From the NCBI RefSeq assembly GCF_900177345.1, contig NZ_FWZT01000001.1, forward strand, positions 310,001-374,000: a stretch of 64,000 nt of DNA. The letters run 5' to 3'. Both the position numbers and the translations under genes were made by a program. The DNA is from Pseudobacteriovorax antillogorgiicola (GTDB taxonomy: Bacteria; Bdellovibrionota_B; Oligoflexia; Oligoflexales; Oligoflexaceae). The notes under the pieces were generated by a model that saw nothing but the letters and a program-made list of their open reading frames with translations, was not told the DNA's origin and did not search any database. Positions 1-7,020 of the stretch are shown here, in pieces. Within the stretch, counting starts at the first letter, position 1, and each line of letters starts with the position of its first letter.

Positions 1-573
1 ATCTCTGTCTCGCAGTTTCGTCTGATAGTGTTCTATGGCTTTTCGTAGGTTTCGAACATCGGCTGAGAGTCTTTGGTAGTCTTTCTGATAGCGCTTCACA
101 ATCTCGTTTTGGCTGAGAAATTGGTCGAGGTAGTGACTGTGGTACTGTGGGTCAAGCAACTTGTGGTTATCATGCTGGCCGAAGACATCAATGAGATGAA
201 TACCGACAGATTTTAAGATCGATAAGGTAACCGGCACATCGTTAATCCATGCCTGACTTCGCCCCTTGGTGCTAATCTGTCGCCTGAGAATAAGGTCCGA
301 CTCTTCCGATGGCATCGGGAGCCCGGATGCTGTCAGTTGCTCGAAAGCCTGATGATCTGCCGGTAGCTGGAATACAGCCGACACAACGGCTTGATCCATC
401 CCCTTGCGAACCACATCAGGGCTCCCCTTGCCACCAAGAATCAAACTAAGGGCCTTGATCAGAATAGACTTACCGGCACCAGTTTCACCAGTGATCACAT
501 TTAGTTGGGATGAGAACTCGATACTGAGCTCATCAATTACAGCGAGACCTCGAATATAGATACTATGCAGCAT
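1..573 (-). CDS. recN: DNA repair protein RecN, N-terminal part (cut by window edge)
   Basis: RecN is an SMC-like ATPase that acts at DNA double-strand breaks. The 191 visible codons begin MLHSIYIRGLAVIDEL and carry a Walker A loop (GETGAGKS, about residues 31-38). The family's GQHDNHKLL segment lies near residue 145. The ATG at 573 is preceded by a GGGG stretch on the minus strand. The gene runs off the left edge, so its coiled coil and C-terminal Walker B half are not visible. It lies just downstream of the tRNA-Lys/tRNA-Glu pair on the same strand. I saw no convincing LexA box. Identity is secure from the N-terminal motifs. Confidence 0.93.
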   Translation of the reverse strand, partial: MLHSIYIRGLAVIDELSIEFSSQLNVITGETGAGKSILIKALSLILGGKGSPDVVRKGMDQAVVSAVFQLPADHQAFEQLTASGLPMPSEESDLILRRQISTKGRSQAWINDVPVTLSILKSVGIHLIDVFGQHDNHKLLDPQYHSHYLDQFLSQNEIVKRYQKDYQRLSADVRNLRKAIEHYQTKLRDRD

Positions 574-683
574 CAAAAACCCCGGATAAGAGACGGTATA
601 CGACACTAGAAAATACAAGGAATCTATTACAAAACAAGTGACTTTTTATCGATTGTAGGGAATAAAGACAAGTGAAGAGAGGG

Positions 684-761
684 TGGCGTCCCCAGCGGGA
701 TTTGAACCCGCGTCGCCGCCGTGAAAGGGCGGTGTCCTGGGCCAGGCTAGACGATAGGGAC
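684..761 (-). tRNA. tRNA-Glu (UUC anticodon)
   Basis: The minus strand folds as a 78-nt cloverleaf. The acceptor strand starts GUCCCUA, the anticodon arm is CCGCC-CUUUCAC-GGCGG with anticodon UUC, the T arm contains GGUUCAAAUCC, and CCA is encoded at the 3' end (TGG at 684-686 on the plus strand). It is the second tRNA of a two-tRNA transcript with tRNA-Lys. Confidence 0.96.
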
Positions 762-777
762 ATTTTTCCCCACGGGA

Positions 778-853
778 TGGTGAGCCCTGATGGATTCGAA
801 CCATCGACCCGCACATTAAAAGTGTGCTGCTCTACCAGCTGAGCTAAGAGCCC
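778..853 (-). tRNA. tRNA-Lys (UUU anticodon)
   Basis: A 76-nt cloverleaf on the minus strand. The acceptor is GGGCUCU, the D arm has AGCUCAGCUGGUAGAGC, the anticodon arm is GCACA-CUUUUAA-UGUGC with anticodon UUU, the T loop is GGUUCGAAUCC, and the 3' CCA is encoded. It is first in the tRNA-Lys/tRNA-Glu pair. Confidence 0.97.
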
Positions 854-876
854 GTCTCATCTCCGTGGGATTAAAG

Positions 877-905
877 TATGTACAGGCGAGCCCTTTTGAT
901 GTCAA
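877..905 (-). promoter_or_regulatory. sigma-70 type promoter for the tRNA-Lys/tRNA-Glu pair
   Basis: On the minus strand a perfect TTGACA (900-905) is separated by 17 nt from TACATA (877-882). This sits about 25 nt upstream of the mature 5' end of tRNA-Lys. Sequence match and spacing are close to consensus; the start point is inferred. Confidence 0.75.
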
Positions 906-937
906 CGTTTTTTTATAAAAAAATATGCGGGTAAGAA

Positions 938-966
938 TTGATTTTTGATACGTCTTCTTTTACTAT
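938..966 (+). promoter_or_regulatory. candidate promoter for the 1023-1328 gene
   Basis: TTGATT (938-943), a 17-nt spacer and TACTAT (961-966) lie about 57 nt upstream of the ATG at 1023. This is back to back with the tRNA promoter. It is a pattern match only. Confidence 0.45.
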
Positions 967-1022
967 CGAGTTCTCGAATTCCGTATCCACCCTAAACTCT
1001 CCTTAAAGGTTTAGTTCTACAT

Positions 1023-1328
1023 ATGACAGTCATTAAACGAGATCGAAACGAAACTGCGAAATCTCTTATGCAAGCAATCGACAAACTTTGTCTCTTGCTA
1101 GAGGGACAGGGCGAGCATGAAGCTATCGTAGACCTTAATAAAGCGAAGGACCTTCTGAAAACCAACGACCAGAAAGCCGCCATTGCCATCATCATTGACG
1201 CCTTTGAAGGTGATCATGAATTAATGGCGTATACAATGCAGCGAGAAGGGCAGCAGTGGACTGAAGTTGAAGAGCTTTCCCAAGCCAGTTCAAGAGTACT
1301 AAGCCTAGCCAGACGCATTCGAGTCTAG
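1023..1328 (+). CDS. small protein of unknown function (101 aa)
   Basis: I do not recognise this protein. It is 101 residues long, begins MTVIKRDRNETAKSLMQAID, is probably all helical, and has no signal peptide, cysteine cluster or membrane segment. The middle (about residues 20-60) alternates acidic and basic helix-like stretches. Supporting it as a gene are a promoter-like element 57 nt upstream and a hairpin just after its stop. An AAAGG lies about 13 nt before the ATG, so the ribosome site is weak. It stands alone between the divergent tRNA genes and the Arg/Gly-rich protein gene. Confidence 0.6.
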   Translation: MTVIKRDRNETAKSLMQAIDKLCLLLEGQGEHEAIVDLNKAKDLLKTNDQKAAIAIIIDAFEGDHELMAYTMQREGQQWTEVEELSQASSRVLSLARRIRV

Positions 1329-1335
1329 GCTCACC

Positions 1336-1358
1336 CCTCCACCCAAACTTGGGGGAGG
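1336..1358 (+). terminator. hairpin after the 1023-1328 gene, probable terminator
   Basis: CCTCC-A-CCCAA (1336-1346) pairs with TTGGG-GGAGG (1349-1358). The result is a 10-bp stem with one bulged A, 8 nt after the stop codon. The tail is AT-rich but has no solid T run, so termination is likely but not certain. Confidence 0.5.
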
Positions 1359-1555
1359 CCTAAGAATTCTTCTTCTCAGCCCCCTGATGGAATATAATAA
1401 GAGTACACGAATCGCGTCACACAAACTCATTTACGTCGAGGCAAGCCATTAACACGCAAAGTCCAAATAAACGGTCCAATTCGGTAAAACTTGATTATTT
1501 TCTGTATTCTTGTTTTGAATTTGAGCAAACCTGCAAGGCTACGCCTCATAGATCA

Positions 1556-2341
1556 TTGGGTTCAGAACGTTGGCCAGCCTTAGTTGAGTACTTCGAAGGA
1601 GAAACAGGTAAACTCGCCAACCTAGGCACCCTCGAAGAACAAATGCAGGCCTGCCTCAAATGGTATACCGAAACATTTAATTATCTCATCACTGAAAATA
1701 CTCTCAATCTGAGCAACATTAACGGCATCATTCCTGGTGTGGTCTTTATTGGGCTCGATTTACGCACCCTTGTTGCAAACGATAATACCCACGAAGTCCT
1801 TGTTTACAACGAAGCCCGCCCCAACCATGAACTTTGGAATTTGATTGAAAAGGTTCTAAAAAAGAGCATCCCTGGGTTCTCCAAGCAAACGTTGGCTTAT
1901 CTCCAATGGGCCTACGGTGAAAAGGAAGAAAAAACCTGGGAAATAGGCAGCCGGCCACCAATTGGCAAATATGCACCTTCGTTTCGTAACCGCGCCCGCA
2001 CCGGAGCGAATCGCGACCGAAACGAACGTGGCGGTAACCAAGGCGGCAATCGTAAGGGCAACTCACGAGGCAACCAAAAACGAGGCCAAGGTGGAGGTGA
2101 TCGCCGTGGCTCGTCAGAGCAAAAAGAAAAAAGCGCGCTACTCGATGTGAACAATGCGGTGAAAAAGCTGAAAAAGGACCCCAACTTGAACGAAGTGAAG
2201 CTCAGTCCGACCAACAGTTTCTATCGTCGCCTCCAACACAAGCACGCAATTTCCCAAGGCTTTGAATCGATATCATCTGGTGAAGGCAACGACCGATCGG
2301 TGGTTGTCAAACGAGGCAAGGACGAAGCCAATGAAGCTTAA
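1556..2341 (+). CDS. protein with Arg/Gly-rich low-complexity region, putative RNA-binding
   Basis: The first half has no family I recognise. It contains a predicted helical region with many Trp, Tyr and Phe residues. Residues about 140-190 form a low-complexity stretch rich in R, G, N and Q with repeated RGG, RGN and GGN units. This is followed by a lysine-rich segment and an acidic-basic tail. RGG-like stretches usually bind RNA; that role is an inference here. The position given starts at a TTG (1556) that lacks a good ribosome site. The frame stays open upstream to a stop at 1385 with no ATG or GTG. An ATT at 1448 follows GAGG by 6 nt and would add 36 residues. The stop codon overlaps the start of the next gene by 11 nt, implying translational coupling. 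Confidence 0.7.
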   Translation: MGSERWPALVEYFEGETGKLANLGTLEEQMQACLKWYTETFNYLITENTLNLSNINGIIPGVVFIGLDLRTLVANDNTHEVLVYNEARPNHELWNLIEKVLKKSIPGFSKQTLAYLQWAYGEKEEKTWEIGSRPPIGKYAPSFRNRARTGANRDRNERGGNQGGNRKGNSRGNQKRGQGGGDRRGSSEQKEKSALLDVNNAVKKLKKDPNLNEVKLSPTNSFYRRLQHKHAISQGFESISSGEGNDRSVVVKRGKDEANEA

Positions 2342-3107
2342 AGGTAAGTCTGTCTGCATCACCGGGGCGTCTGCAGGCATCGGCTCAGCCACAGCTCAGT
2401 ATTTTGCCCAAGAAGGCTGCCGGATTGCTCTCGGCGCACGCCGTATAGAACGGCTCCAGGCCCTACGCAGCCAGCTACTCGATTTGGGAGCCGAAAGTGT
2501 TGCAGTTCTGCCATTGGATGTTCAGCAAGACAGTTCTGTCACCGAGTTTTACGATGCTGTTAACTCCGACTTAGGTAGCCCCGACATCCTAGTGAACAAT
2601 GCTGGCTTGGTTTTAGGGACCGATCACATTGCCGACGGCAAGATTTCAGACTGGCAAACCATTCTTGATACAAATGTGATGGGCGTTCTACGGGTTTGCC
2701 GCGCGTTTATTCCAAAGATGAAGCAGGCTCAGCGCGGTCACTTGATTTTTGTTGGCTCAATCTCAGGCCATCAGGTTTATGAAGGTGGTGGTCCGTACTG
2801 CGCAAGTAAGCACAGCGTCAAAGCAATCTATCAAACTTTGAAGCTAGAACTCAGCGGCACCAAGATACGTGTGTCATCTGTAGATCCTGGTATGGTGGAA
2901 ACAGAGTTTTCATTGGTAAGACTAGGAGATGAAGATGCAGCTAAGAAAGTTTATGAAGGCTTTCAACCACTCACAGCTGAAGATATCGCTGAGTGTATTG
3001 GCTTTATCGCTTCGCGGCCCGCTCACGTCAACATCGACGATATGATTATCATGCCGCGGGAGCAAGCCACTGTTTACAAGGTCGATCGAAGTGGATTAGA
3101 GGCCTGA
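2331..3107 (+). CDS. short-chain dehydrogenase, YdfG-like (NADP-dependent 3-hydroxy acid dehydrogenase type)
   Basis: A classical SDR oxidoreductase of 258 residues. The N-terminal nucleotide loop is TGASAGIG (about residues 10-17), NNAG lies near residue 88, and the catalytic Ser and YxxxK are in VGSISG and YCASK. The C-terminal part, with DPGMVETEFS, LTAEDIAE, ARPAHVNI-like and MP residues, is closest to YdfG. YdfG reduces malonic semialdehyde and oxidises L-serine-type 3-hydroxy acids. The substrate cannot be fixed from sequence. The ATG at 2331 begins MKLKGKSVCITG and lies inside the end of the upstream gene (11-nt overlap). That start gives the normal SDR N-terminus; a longer reading from 2262 would add 23 untypical residues. 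Confidence 0.88.
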   Translation: MKLKGKSVCITGASAGIGSATAQYFAQEGCRIALGARRIERLQALRSQLLDLGAESVAVLPLDVQQDSSVTEFYDAVNSDLGSPDILVNNAGLVLGTDHIADGKISDWQTILDTNVMGVLRVCRAFIPKMKQAQRGHLIFVGSISGHQVYEGGGPYCASKHSVKAIYQTLKLELSGTKIRVSSVDPGMVETEFSLVRLGDEDAAKKVYEGFQPLTAEDIAECIGFIASRPAHVNIDDMIIMPREQATVYKVDRSGLEA

Positions 3108-3116
3108 GAGGCCTCT
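3098..3116. terminator. hairpin between convergent genes, stop codon in its loop
   Basis: AGAGGCC (3098-3104) and GGCCTCT (3110-3116) form a perfect 7-bp stem. The 5-nt loop contains the SDR gene's TGA. It sits in the 14-nt space between two convergent genes. There is no T run on either side. Confidence 0.45.
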
Positions 3117-3121
3117 GCAAT

Positions 3122-4105
3122 TCAGTTGGAACCCTCTACCACTTTTTGATCAATAGCTCCAAAGATCGAAGCCCCATTCTTATCGAGCATTTCAATGCGA
3201 ATCGTATCGCCAGCAACCATAAACGGGGTTCTAATTTCCCCATCATCGATCTTTTCAATCATTCGCTTTTCTGCCAAACAAGATGAGCCACGGGCACGAT
3301 CCTCATTCGAGACCGTGCCGCTACCTAAAATAGTTCCCGCAGTATAGGATCTCGTTTTTGTGATATGGCTGACGAGGTCGAAAAAAGAAAAGTGCATTTC
3401 TGGACCGGCATCTGGGTCACCGTACTTTTCACCTTTGTAATGAGTGATGAGTGGCAAATGAACGCGCCCCTCTCGCCAAGCATCTCCCAGCTCATCGGGA
3501 GTCACGAAAAAAGGTGCAAAAGCTGAGGCTGGCTTAGAGTTAAAGAAACCAAAGTTCTTAGCCAGCTCACCAGGGATCAGATTACGGAGTGATACATCAT
3601 TAACAATCCCAATTAACTTAACATACTTGGATGCCACTTCAGGCTTCACGCCCTGAGGAGTATCTCCCAAAACTACACAAACTTCAGACTCGAAGTCACA
3701 ACCCCATTCAGGGTTGGCAAGCTTGATATCATCAGTTGGTCCCAGCAAAACCCCTGAACCACCCTGATAGACGAGCGGATCTGTTTCTAGAGTCTCGGGA
3801 GGCTTGGCACCACGTGCCTTGCGAACTAATACTATATGATTGATGTAGGCTGAACCGTCGATCCACTCATAGGCTCTTGGAAGGGGAGCCATGAACTTGG
3901 CAAGCTCAACCTCCTGCCCAGATATCTTGCCTTCGTTAAGATCACGATAGATGGCTTCGAGCTGAGGAGCTTTTTGATCCCAATGATCTAAGGCAAATTG
4001 TAGAGTCGGTGCAATATCTGTGACTGTTGTATAGCTTTCACCTGACTTTGAAATCACCGCGAGTTGACCATCGCGAGTTCCATTTTTGACAGTTCCTAGT
4101 TTCAT
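3122..4105 (-). CDS. fumarylacetoacetate hydrolase (FAH) family protein
   Basis: 327 residues with the FAH-family C-terminal fold. The metal-binding acidic residues are visible in CDFESEVCVVLGDT (about residues 136-149), followed by GIVNDVSLRNL. A conserved end block contains GTILGSGTVSNED, then GDTIRIEMLD. Enzymes of this family cleave or hydrate beta-diketo acids such as fumarylpyruvate and acylpyruvates. The N-terminal part (about 90 residues) resembles the longer FahA-like members. The exact substrate is unknown. The start has a perfect AGGAGGT five nucleotides before the ATG, placed directly after the stop of the pseudouridine synthase gene. It is the last gene of the scpA-scpB-rlu operon. 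Confidence 0.85.
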   Translation of the reverse strand: MKLGTVKNGTRDGQLAVISKSGESYTTVTDIAPTLQFALDHWDQKAPQLEAIYRDLNEGKISGQEVELAKFMAPLPRAYEWIDGSAYINHIVLVRKARGAKPPETLETDPLVYQGGSGVLLGPTDDIKLANPEWGCDFESEVCVVLGDTPQGVKPEVASKYVKLIGIVNDVSLRNLIPGELAKNFGFFNSKPASAFAPFFVTPDELGDAWREGRVHLPLITHYKGEKYGDPDAGPEMHFSFFDLVSHITKTRSYTAGTILGSGTVSNEDRARGSSCLAEKRMIEKIDDGEIRTPFMVAGDTIRIEMLDKNGASIFGAIDQKVVEGSN

Positions 4106-4113
4106 ATGACCTC

Positions 4114-4866
4114 CTAGATTTGCTGCGACTCTTTCTTTAGCTTGGCAATCTCTTCCGAACTTAACTGTCGGTATTCACCCGGCTTCAAATCTTCGGGGAG
4201 TCTCAGATCGCCAAAGCCAAAGCGAATGAGGCGAACAACTTTGATATCAAAATGCTCAAATATCCGTCGAACCAGCCGGTTGCGACCCTCATGAACCGTG
4301 AGATAGTACCAGCTACCCTGACTCTTTCCAAGGTTCATACGCTGGGCATGACGAATGTCGACAAGCCCCGTCTTTCCGTCATCGAGTGTGATCCCTTTTT
4401 TGATCTCAGCCTCTTGGTCTTTGCTAAGCTTCTGATTCACAAGAGCATAGTAATGGCGTGGCATCTTGTACTTGGGATGTGTCAGGTGGTGAATGAACGC
4501 CCCATCGTTTGAAAGCAACAACAAGCCTTCGGTTCGATAGTCAAGCCGGCCGACGGTATTCAGCTTAAAGGGAACATTTTTTAAAACAGGAAGATCGAAG
4601 ACCGTATCCTTGCCACCATCGCCCTTATGACTCGTTAAATAAAAGTCTGGCTTGTTTAGCATCCAGTAAACGAGTGGAGGTGTCTTGGACTCCACCGGCT
4701 TGCCGTCAATGGCCAGCTCATCTTGCTGTGGGTCTATTTTTGTTCCTAGCTCACGGACAATCTGTCCATTGATGCTAACTCTCCCCTCCTGAATCCACTT
4801 CTCCGCTTCGCGACGGGATGCTAGGCCCAGTTGAGATATCCACTTCTGTATTCTTAAGGGTTCCAT
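4114..4866 (-). CDS. 23S rRNA pseudouridine synthase, RluB/RsuA family
   Basis: A 250-residue enzyme of the RsuA/RluB/RluE/RluF family, which isomerises uridine in rRNA. An N-terminal S4 RNA-binding domain (IQKWISQLGLASRREAEKWI, about residues 5-50) is followed by the catalytic core. The core has the active-site Asp in GRLDYRTEGLLLL, and the family blocks HPKYKMPRHYYALV and HEGRNRLVRRIFEH. I chose the ATG at 4866: GGAAG lies 6 nt upstream and the S4 domain begins at once. A longer reading from 4965 would be out of register with the family. The first 92 nt overlap the end of scpB. The scpA-scpB-rluB order is common in bacteria and supports a RluB-type assignment. Confidence 0.88.
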   Translation of the reverse strand: MEPLRIQKWISQLGLASRREAEKWIQEGRVSINGQIVRELGTKIDPQQDELAIDGKPVESKTPPLVYWMLNKPDFYLTSHKGDGGKDTVFDLPVLKNVPFKLNTVGRLDYRTEGLLLLSNDGAFIHHLTHPKYKMPRHYYALVNQKLSKDQEAEIKKGITLDDGKTGLVDIRHAQRMNLGKSQGSWYYLTVHEGRNRLVRRIFEHFDIKVVRLIRFGFGDLRLPEDLKPGEYRQLSSEEIAKLKKESQQI

Positions 4867-6022
4867 CATCTTCTTCCATAATTTGCTCATTTTGGCCATG
4901 CTCGGCGCCTGGCCGCATGACATCCTGCTCTTCGCTGCCGAAGTCCACTTCAAACGAGTCTTCACTATCTAGTTCTTCTGACTCTGAAGGTCTAGCTTCT
5001 TCTTCTAGCTCATGGTCTTCAGGCTCTGACTCAAGGCCCTCAGACACTTCTGGGGCTTCAAGTGTGTCATCACCGACGAACCCCTCAACATCAACAGCAT
5101 CTTCTGGCTCTTTTTGCGACGCTTCGGCGGTTTCTGCCGGCGGTTGAAACGAGGCGAGAGGCGGGAGTTGATCAAGACTCTCGATCCGGAAAACCTTTAA
5201 AAACTCAGCCGTTGTCCCAAACAACATAGGTCGCCCAGCATCCTCTTTCCTCCCAACGCACGAAATCAGGTCACGCTCCATCAGGTTTTTAATGATGCTG
5301 CCCGCGTCAACTCCCCGAATATATTCGATCTCTGCTCGCGTCGCGGGCTGGCGATAGGCAATGATAGAAAGAGTTTCAAGCGCGGCCCGCGACAAGGGGC
5401 GAGGCCTTGAGGAAAACATTTTTTCCATCAAATAGCTTGCTGCGACTACCGTTTGAAATTGATAACCAATGCCTGCTTCGTGAACCAGAGTAAAGCCACC
5501 AGATCGTTCATCATAGAGCTTCTGTAATTGTGATACGACCGACTCGATGTCTTTCGGCTTCAAGTTCTGATCTTCATCTTGAACAATATCAAGAATATCC
5601 TGAATTTTAAGGGGTTTCGCGCTAGCGAAGATTACGGCCTCAACTTGTCCCTCTAAGGTGAGTTCCTCGTCAAAATTTAACCCAGCAGGGTCCATCGTCT
5701 GCTGATGGCTTGCAATGGGCTTCGGTTCCTCATCATCATCCTCGAAGATACTAATAGGATCATCAGTAGGAGCTACGGATTCAGCCTCGCTATCTTCATC
5801 ATCAAGGTCTTCAAAGCTATGGTCTACCTCATCGTCGTCTTCTTCGCCGATCACTTCGCTCTCAGGGTGATCCTCGATTGCAAAAGCTAAGGCTTCTTCA
5901 GCCTCATCCGGCTCTGAGTCATCTCCATCAAGCTCAGTTTCGTCGCTTTCAAATTCAAACTCATCTGCTTCAGACTCTTGAATCGGGGCTTGCTTTTCTT
6001 GATCATCTTTCTTCTCTGTCAC
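4775..6022 (-). CDS. scpB: segregation and condensation protein B with long acidic extensions
   Basis: ScpB dimerises and binds ScpA to form, with SMC, the bacterial condensin complex. The ScpB core of two winged helices spans about residues 121-290: VEAVIFASAKPLKI at its start, LSRAALETLSIIAYRQPATRAEIE, then GRPMLFGTTAEFLKVF. The protein is 415 residues against about 180-220 usually. Residues 1-120 and about 291-415 are strongly acidic (runs of D, E and S) and look disordered. The start is a GTG at 6022 with AAGGAG six nucleotides upstream, 19 nt after scpA. The last 92 nt also encode the S4 domain start of the next gene in another frame. Confidence 0.93.
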   Translation of the reverse strand: MTEKKDDQEKQAPIQESEADEFEFESDETELDGDDSEPDEAEEALAFAIEDHPESEVIGEEDDDEVDHSFEDLDDEDSEAESVAPTDDPISIFEDDDEEPKPIASHQQTMDPAGLNFDEELTLEGQVEAVIFASAKPLKIQDILDIVQDEDQNLKPKDIESVVSQLQKLYDERSGGFTLVHEAGIGYQFQTVVAASYLMEKMFSSRPRPLSRAALETLSIIAYRQPATRAEIEYIRGVDAGSIIKNLMERDLISCVGRKEDAGRPMLFGTTAEFLKVFRIESLDQLPPLASFQPPAETAEASQKEPEDAVDVEGFVGDDTLEAPEVSEGLESEPEDHELEEEARPSESEELDSEDSFEVDFGSEEQDVMRPGAEHGQNEQIMEEDDGTLKNTEVDISTGPSIPSRSGEVDSGGES

Positions 6023-6040
6023 ACAGTGCTCCTTTTTCGC

Positions 6041-6832
6041 TTAGCTTGACTGCGAGGTTTCCGATGCTGCACCGATGGGAAGCTGCTCTCGATCAAAGTC
6101 GCTGCGATACAACCAAAGAGGGCCATTGATATCCTGCTGCAAAATCCTTATTTTACCGCCTTTCGAAAGCTCCAACGCGGCTAGAATATAGACCACAAGT
6201 TCATAGCGGGACTTGAATTTTTTATAGAATCCTTGGAACAATGCAAACTTCACCGTTTCAATCAGGTGCAAAAGCTCGTCTATCTTCTGTTCCACGGTGA
6301 CCATGTGCATCTTAGCTTCAACCTTCGCAGGCGGCTTGCGTTCAGCCATCTTCGCTAACATCTGTTCGTAAAGAATAACAAGTGAAGCTGAATCCCCTTC
6401 CAAAGGCGCTTCGATGTGTTCGTACTGCGGAGCTAATCGATCAGATTCATAGGATGTTTTGAGAATTAGGTCATAGCGAGGCCGAACTCCTAAAAACTCT
6501 GAGGCCCCTTTGAACTGCTCGTAAGCGATCAGCCTCTCTTGGAGAGTCTTTCGAGGATCTTCCTCTTCAAGCTCGTCTTCGCCATTTTCTCCTTCAGTAT
6601 TTGGGAGAAGCATTCTAGTCTTGATGTGGACTAAGGTTGCCGCCATCTCAAGAAACTCTCCTGCAGTACTAAGATCGTCGTAACGAATAGCTCTAAGATA
6701 CTGAAGATATTGAGTCGTTAAGAGAAAGATATCGATATTGAAGATATCGATTTCATTCACCTTAATGAGATGAAGTAGCAGATCGAGGGGGCCTTCGAAC
6801 TGGTCCAACTTGAGATAGTAGTGTCCTGCCAT
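6041..6832 (-). CDS. scpA: segregation and condensation protein A
   Basis: ScpA is the kleisin bridging SMC heads and ScpB in chromosome condensation. The N-terminal signature KLDQFEGPLDLLLHLI (about residues 9-24) and the following NEIDIFNIDI are diagnostic. The block GEFLEMAATLVHIKTRMLLP follows near residue 80. The C-terminal winged helix carries VVYILAALELSKGGKIRI. Length (263 aa) is typical. It is the first gene of a four-gene operon with scpB, an rRNA pseudouridine synthase and a FAH-family gene. The ATG at 6832 has only a weak ribosome site. Confidence 0.95.
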   Translation of the reverse strand: MAGHYYLKLDQFEGPLDLLLHLIKVNEIDIFNIDIFLLTTQYLQYLRAIRYDDLSTAGEFLEMAATLVHIKTRMLLPNTEGENGEDELEEEDPRKTLQERLIAYEQFKGASEFLGVRPRYDLILKTSYESDRLAPQYEHIEAPLEGDSASLVILYEQMLAKMAERKPPAKVEAKMHMVTVEQKIDELLHLIETVKFALFQGFYKKFKSRYELVVYILAALELSKGGKIRILQQDINGPLWLYRSDFDREQLPIGAASETSQSS

Positions 6833-6894
6833 TTACTAGCTTGCCTTTGGCATAAGATCGTTATATATACCGTTATTTTGACATCTTTTTCGAG

Positions 6895-6908
6895 GTGTCC
6901 AGGGACAC
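6895..6908. repeat. 14-nt palindrome between divergent scpA and LuxE-LuxC genes
   Basis: GTGTCC-AG-GGACAC is a perfect 6-bp inverted repeat in the 188-nt divergent intergenic region. Its dyad symmetry suits a dimeric repressor, but no factor can be named. Confidence 0.4.
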
Positions 6909-7020
6909 TTTAAGATTACTCTAAATAGCTGCGATTGAAAGCCCATAGTTCGAAACCCAGGCTAGGCAGCACCTCGAGGTAAAAAACGTACGATTTGTGA
7001 TATCACACAAGGAAAGTGCA

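Noticed and set aside
563-814. 83-residue minus-strand open frame across recN start and tRNA-Glu
   Set aside because: It crosses a tRNA gene and has no ribosome site or family resemblance; it is a chance reading.
1386-1450. 21-codon ATG frame (1387) before the Arg/Gly-rich gene
   Set aside because: No ribosome site; too short to call, although a leader peptide cannot be excluded.
1746-2214. Minus-strand frames inside the Arg/Gly-rich gene
   Set aside because: They are proline/arginine-rich mirrors of the low-complexity plus-strand coding sequence.
4818-5147. Serine-rich plus-strand frame opposite scpB
   Set aside because: It is the complement of the acidic GAX codons of scpB and carries no independent signal.
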